Of a DNA stretch of 64,000 nucleotides, positions 58,915 through 64,000 are shown piece by piece. The translations under genes were made by a program, and so were the position numbers. Within the stretch, counting starts at the first letter, position 1. Every line of letters begins with the position of its first letter. The notes under the pieces are model-generated. The model had not been told where the DNA came from. It saw only the letters and a program-made list of their open reading frames with translations, and ran no database searches. The DNA comes from Ceratotherium simum simum (taxonomy: Eukaryota > Chordata > Mammalia > Perissodactyla > Rhinocerotidae): the NCBI RefSeq assembly GCF_000283155.1, contig NW_004454216.1, forward strand, positions 10,643,736 to 10,707,735, written 5' to 3'.

Positions 58915-59020
58915 AATTCCTTACTAAACGTATTCTGTGTGAAGCACTCTGCTAATCACCAGACGTGGGTTGATGACACAGCCCATCACATTTCCTACCC
59001 TCATGGAGCTTTTTCCCGTG
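58915..59020 (-). mobile_element. L2 3' fragment, antisense
   Basis: 'tattctgtgtgaagcactct' and 'ctaccctcatggagcttttt' match the reversed L2 3' region. Confidence 0.65.
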
Positions 59021-59509
59021 GGTCTTGCACAGATAAAGTGTGATTATCATTCTTATGCCACTTTTCTCTCTGAGAGTTTCCCATTAGCAAGTCTTCATAC
59101 ATAATGCCTAGAGTGATGAGTAGAGCTGACATCTTAGATCAGAAAGGTGAGTGAGTTCAATTACGTTCAGTAAGTTTCTCTAACATAAACTGAGAGAAAG
59201 GAGGCTAGGAGATTGGGGATTTTGAACCAGAGAATTTTGAATTTCATCCTGGAGGAGATGCTGTGAGACAATCATGTTTTGGGAGGAAAGAAACCCGAGT
59301 AAGAATCCAGCAGTCCCTAACAGCTACAGGGATGTGGAGTTAACTAAAGCTCTTTCCGGATTCTTCTGACATTTGGAACCAGAATCCCTCACTGAGGGTA
59401 CTTCTCTCTGCTTATGCTTTTAGAATTTTCTCTAATCATTTCTGGTTTTGATCTTTCTTAACAATGAAATTAATAAAAATAGCAATAATACATTTAATGA
59501 CAGTACACA
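59021..59509. other. Unassigned sequence
   Basis: No gene or clear repeat; part of 59240-59300 may continue L2. Confidence 0.4.
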
Positions 59510-59715
59510 TAATAACTATCATTTATTGAACACCATCTATGTTCCAGTCATTGTACTAAGTAATTTATTTGTACTTTTTTTTTTGAGGTAAGCAACCCTC
59601 CAAAGTAATCATCATTTCCTCCATTTTTACAAATGAAAAAAATTAAACTTCATAGAGATGAACTGCTGTTTTGAAGGCCACATAGATAGTTTTGAGTCTG
59701 GCTCTGCCACTTACT
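59510..59715 (-). mobile_element. MIR SINE, antisense
   Basis: 'tcatttattgaacaccatct', 'cctccatttttacaaatgaa', 'aacttcatagagatgaactg' and 'gttttgagtctggctctgcc' follow reversed MIR, with an internal T-run (59576-59584). Confidence 0.78.
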
Positions 59716-60429
59716 AAGTCCCTGCTGAACCCAAAGCTTTTGACTCTTTCCAAATAGCCAGACAGAATAGTGTTGTTTGTGTAGAGTGGGAGAAGAAGGA
59801 GCAAGAATTTCTTGTAAATGCATAAAGAAGCAACACTGCCTATTTCTGAGAAGGAAAACTGGGAGGGGGACAAGCTTTACTTTACAATGTATACGTTTTT
59901 GTACATTTGAATTTTATAACATCTTCAAGGGCAATTTTTTACTTTTAGAACAAATGCTCAACTGCTTCTCAAATTCATTCCTTTCTATCCTTGTTAGTTG
60001 CACTAAGACAATCTAAGAGGAGGGATTTTTGGTCCATCCTCACCTAAATTTCAGGAGTGTATTGACGTGTTGGTGGCTTGACATGATAAAGGGAGAATTT
60101 ATGCAAGAGACAGCATTCCTGCAGAGGTGATTGTGAAGACGAAACGTTAGCACCCAGCCTCAACCTCCAGCCTGGACAATTTCCTTCTGAACTCCTTTCT
60201 GCTAAAATCTTGGATTACTTTTTAATTTTAATATTGGAGGAATATCCTTAGTGGATTTCATTCAGAAGAGAAAATAACATTCTATAATAATTCTGAACTA
60301 GGCTAAACAAAAGTATGTTATACCAAACAGATCTCAGCGCATGACAAACATAACTTTCTAACAATTAAAATGTTCAAAGGTGGAAGGCCTTCAAATATTC
60401 AACTCTTTGCCAATGTATTCAAACTAAAT
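59716..60429. other. Unassigned sequence with a small L1 3'UTR-like scrap
   Basis: 'tttacaatgtatacgttttt' (59881-59900) with 'acatttgaattttataacat' resembles the end of old L1 3'UTRs. Overlapping 76- and 79-codon frames are on opposite strands and lack domains. Confidence 0.4.
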
Positions 60430-60760
60430 TAAGAAGAAACTTGATAGTTGAGCAAAAACTGAAATTGATGCCAGTACCAAATGCTGACAAAGTTTAAATG
60501 GAACTCTGTACTCATACATTGTATGTGACAGAGTAAGTTGGTTCAACCACTTTGAAAAATAAAATTGGCAAAATGCATCAAAAGCTTTAAAACCATTCAT
60601 AGGCTTTGACCTAGTAATCTCACTTCTGGAAATTTCTCCTTTGAAATTATAATACTTCCACTTCAACTGTGCAAGTTATGTTTTTAAGAATGTGTAGTCA
60701 AATCTATAAAAGATTATTATAAATGTTTTATATATATACTAAAATAAAAATATAAAGACA
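60430..60760 (+). mobile_element. Old L1/HAL1 ORF2 C-terminal fragment, sense
   Basis: 'ttggttcaaccactttgaaa', 'gctttgacctagtaatctca' and 'cttctggaaatttctccttt' are the ORF2 C-terminal signature in diverged form. Confidence 0.6.
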
Positions 60761-62372
60761 GCACAATCAATAAAAAGAATATCAATAGTATTTCATATGT
60801 GAATACTTTATGTCAAGTGCTGAGCTAGAAGCTATACATATAGAAGCTCATCCAAAAGTGGTTGATTCAGTAGTCTATGACCCAGAAATCTTTACTAATA
60901 GGTGATTCTGTGTTTTCTTAGTTCATAGATAAATGATGCCATAGGATAATCCTAAACACAATGAACACATTTCAAAAGAACTTTCAAAGTCATCAAAGAA
61001 AGATGACATTTAGTTATATATTTAAGAATAGAATGGTCCTAACTGGACCATTGAGTCATCAGCATTTACTGTTGAATACTACTATAAGCCATTTACCCCA
61101 GGACAGGCCATTATAAGGAAAATATTTTTAACTCTTGAGAACAGGGATCCCCTCTTATTTTGTATTCTATTGCTGATCGCGTAGGCCAACTATGAAAAGT
61201 TTTTATTTGGCTAATATTAGAAACTTGGCTCTGAATTCATAACTGCTAGAGAATGGGCTACTGTGAAACATTGAGGTTTAACCCATTTCCATATAGTAAC
61301 AGACTTTAAGTGAGAAACGCAGACAGAGAGCTGTATATACACCACAATAGCAAAAAAGTAAAACATACTTATGAGAAAAGACTAGACAGGAATAAATACA
61401 AACTAGAACAGCAATGATGGAGTACTGGCATTATGAGTGAGTGATTTTTCTTCTGTCTGTTTTCCAAAACTTTCGTCTAAGCAACATAGAGCTGAGTCTT
61501 TCTTTTTCATCCAACATGACTCTCCCTTTTAAATAGGGATGCTTCGACCATCTACAACAAATGTGATGATTGAGATGGTTAGGTTTAAATCTATCAGCTA
61601 GTGATGTGTTTTCTATTTGTCTCATCTGTTCTTTGTTTCCTTTTCCCTCTTTTTCTGCCTTATGGATTAATTAATTATATTTAATGATTCAATTTTCTCT
61701 CCTTAGTTGGGTCATTAGCTGTAACTCCTTGTGTTATTTTAGTGTTTGTCTTCAGATAAATAATATGCATCTTTAACAGTCTACCTTCAAGTGATATAAC
61801 ACCACTTCACATCTAGTATCACAAATTTACAACAGAATTCTTCCATCTTCTTGCTTTAGTACTATTGTCGTATATTTTATTTCTGCATATGGTTTAAACT
61901 CCAAAATATATTGATATTAATTTTGCTGTAAGCCAAAATTATCTTTTAAAAATATTTAAAGAAAAAAGTTATTGATATTTATCCATATTTTTATAATTTC
62001 TGGTGCAAAGTAATGGCAAAATACAAAGCTACTTGTATATTATATATGTGTGTGTATATATACATATAGCATAAAGAAGACAGAGTGGTGGAATTTTGTT
62101 TTCCTTTCTCTATTTTGCAATTTGCTTTAATGGACTTATATTAATTTTAAAAGGAAAGAAAGAAGTTAATATAATATACCTCTGGTTCATTCTAAGTTTA
62201 TGGGTAATATAAAAATGTTTAGAGTATAATAAAATGTTAAGTGGGAAGGAGAAGAATAAAAATATGTTATATGGCCATAATTATTATTATGTTGAAAATA
62301 AAAAAGCAATCCTTAAGAAATTATACTATATACAAAATCAAGCAGTATTACTTTACTGAGCTGCAGCAGACT
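60761..62372. other. Unassigned AT-rich sequence
   Basis: No gene recognised. Possible weak MIR piece at 60790-60850, a possible L1 3'UTR scrap at 61355-61470, and a TA/TG patch at 62036-62068. Confidence 0.4.
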
Positions 62373-62395
62373 GGGTGGGATGGGGTGGGGTGGGG
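62373..62395 (+). other. G-quadruplex-type motif in a GGGGT tract
   Basis: G-runs at 62373-75, 62377-79, 62382-85, 62387-90 and 62392-95 with loops of 1-2 bases, the strongest such motif in an otherwise AT-rich region. Confidence 0.9.
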
Positions 62396-62396
62396 C

Positions 62397-63778
62397 ATTA
62401 GACTACACAAGTAGCACCAGCCATCTGCTAAGTATGTCAAATCCTAAAAAGGAAATTACTCCTCCTGCCATAAAATATATAAAACATCCACTGTTCACTT
62501 GATATATAGAAGGAATGCTGATTGAGAAGAAGATAAAATGGCCACAGTCAGAGAACACTGAGATTACAGGGGGAGCTACAGAATTAAATGGATACAGCAG
62601 GCGTTGCTGGGGTGTGCAAAGCAATGGACAGCATCCTACAAAATGTAGAAGAGAAAGCACATCAATTAATTAAATAAAGTCTTCTTTGAGTAACTTTGAT
62701 TATAAAGCATTCAAAGACCAAGTATAAGGGTCTTAAAATATTTTTTTAAAATAAAAGTGTACATCACAGCATAAAGCAGCATAATACACAAATGGTGCGA
62801 AGCGTATCAAGGAGGGTTAGTAAAATATGGAGGAATAAGAATCCAGAATGGATTACAATGATTACTTTCATAGCCACAGCTCATGAGGTATTGCTGTCTG
62901 TTGCTTGGTGATGAGGAATGATAGGTTTATGGTAGACCCTTTTACATACCCATTATAGTTTATAAAACACATTTGTCCCAATGTAATCTTCATAATAAGC
63001 CGTACACAGAATCATTACTGGGTATGTGTTCAATCATTTGCAATAAATTCTTCAGCTCTGTTTTTAACAAGTCTCACATTGAAGCAGCCTTTAAAATTGG
63101 TACGGAAAGTCATCACCTGTGGGACTCCATGGGACTACCTCAAACAACAGCATTTTGCTTCTAGTGGGATAAAAGGTAAGCTGTGCCTTTTATGGAAGGT
63201 TCCTTTAATAAGATTTATTTTTTCCAACATAACCAAAAAACAGGAGATAGTCCAAAATGTTAATAGTATTTGTCATTGAATGATGAGCCTTTGAGTATTG
63301 TTAGCCTAATCTTTGCTTTTTTTGCCAAATATTTCTAATAGTTAACTTTGGTATGAAAAACAAACATCTTTAGAACGTTGCACACTTCCCAAACTTAGTA
63401 AGGCGATGATATGGACTACATTTAAACCTTCCCTTGGTGTCGAGGAGCCATCCTCACGATTCTCAGTACACCTTCTCTGGAGGAGTGGGACTTTTCTTAG
63501 GATAACTGAAATGTGTAGAACACAGTTTAGACATCCTCTTAGGATGCGATGAGTCTTCCATCTTCTACCCCAGTTGTAGTGAGATAATCCATGTGGCAAC
63601 TTCTGGTATTATTTTGTAATTTGGTATTTGATATCTGATGTACCATCAGTTGTCTACTAGAATTAGTTAAGCTTCTTAAAGTATCTTATTTTACACATAA
63701 CTCTAATCCAACAGTGTTTTTACCTAAGTGTGTGAATATATACAAATACTTTCCCAGGAAATTATTCTTCTTAGAGCT
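62397..63778. other. Unassigned sequence
   Basis: No gene recognised. Overlapping frames of 63 and 66 codons (plus, 62973-63164 and 63079-63279) and 85 codons (minus, 63342-63599) show no domain. Confidence 0.4.
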
Positions 63779-63907
63779 AAGCTCTCTCTCTCTCTTTCTC
63801 TCTCTCTCCTACCCCCTTCCTTTTTCTCTCTTTCTCCTTCTCCTTTCTTTTTCCTTCCTTTCTACTTCTTCCCTCCCCGCCCCCCTTTCTTCTTTCTTTC
63901 CTTCTTA
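63779..63907. repeat. Long (CT)n/CCTT pyrimidine tract
   Basis: Starts with (CT)n blocks, then ctttctcc and ccctccccgcccccc segments, almost free of purines for about 125 bp. Overlapping frames on both strands are low-complexity artefacts. Confidence 0.93.
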
Positions 63908-64000
63908 TTGGAAAGGCTAGTTTTGACTCCAGAAAAAAGAAGCTGCTGCTAATCTGAGACATTAGAGAAACATTAGTCTAATTACCTTAAGGTAGCAGTC

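Overview
The window looks like mammalian nuclear DNA, most likely from a perissodactyl (horse, donkey or zebra first; rhinoceros or tapir not excluded). The main evidence is eleven tRNA-derived SINEs of the equine repetitive element (ERE) type. They share a head with box A/B-like motifs, a body with repeated 'gaggaagat...ttagctcaggg' modules, an A-rich tail and, in most copies, clear target-site duplications (TSDs). The rest is AT-rich, full of stop codons, and packed with L1, L2, MIR, MER5A-type hAT and LTR relics of ordinary eutherian kinds. I found no intact protein-coding gene, no exon with convincing flanking splice signals, no rRNA or tRNA gene, no CRISPR array and no CpG island. The window reads as gene desert or the interior of a very large intron.

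Layout. 0-3.3 kb: a minus-strand L1 5' end cut by the left edge, L2 and MER5A relics, then an ERE with a perfect 12-bp TSD. 3.3-19 kb: sparse sequence with old L1/L2/MIR/MER5A fragments, a (GT)14 tract and a perfect 35-bp tandem duplication. 19-25 kb: three plus-strand L1 pieces, three EREs, a minus-strand L1 and a long CT-rich microsatellite. 25-29.7 kb: mostly unassigned sequence with MIRs. 29.7-35.1 kb: the main structure of the window, a stack of L1 pieces around a decayed ORF2 whose reverse transcriptase motif is still readable but which is broken by frameshifts, stops and an endonuclease deletion; an ERE landed inside it. 35.1-45 kb: three EREs, a 246-bp L1 3' end with a 16-bp TSD, and L2/MIR relics. 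45.4-47.8 kb: two abutting minus-strand L1 3' halves against a MER5A remnant. 48.2-53.3 kb: an MLT1-type LTR, an unclassified ancient repeat, an ERE, and an L1 split by an LTR-like element that is itself split by a second LTR. 54.6-57.3 kb: three EREs. 57.3-64 kb: mostly unassigned sequence with two G-quadruplex-type tracts and a terminal pyrimidine tract.

No genes cooperate here. The readable biology is the layered history of transposition, with relative ages given by nesting and TSD quality. I did not find a new biological system. The most distinctive items are the possible L1 promoter end at the left edge, two EREs sharing an extra internal module, an ERE without box A but with a perfect TSD, the nested L1/LTR stacks and the local DNA-structure motifs. 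Family names come from recognising consensus-like stretches by eye, so subfamily assignments are tentative.
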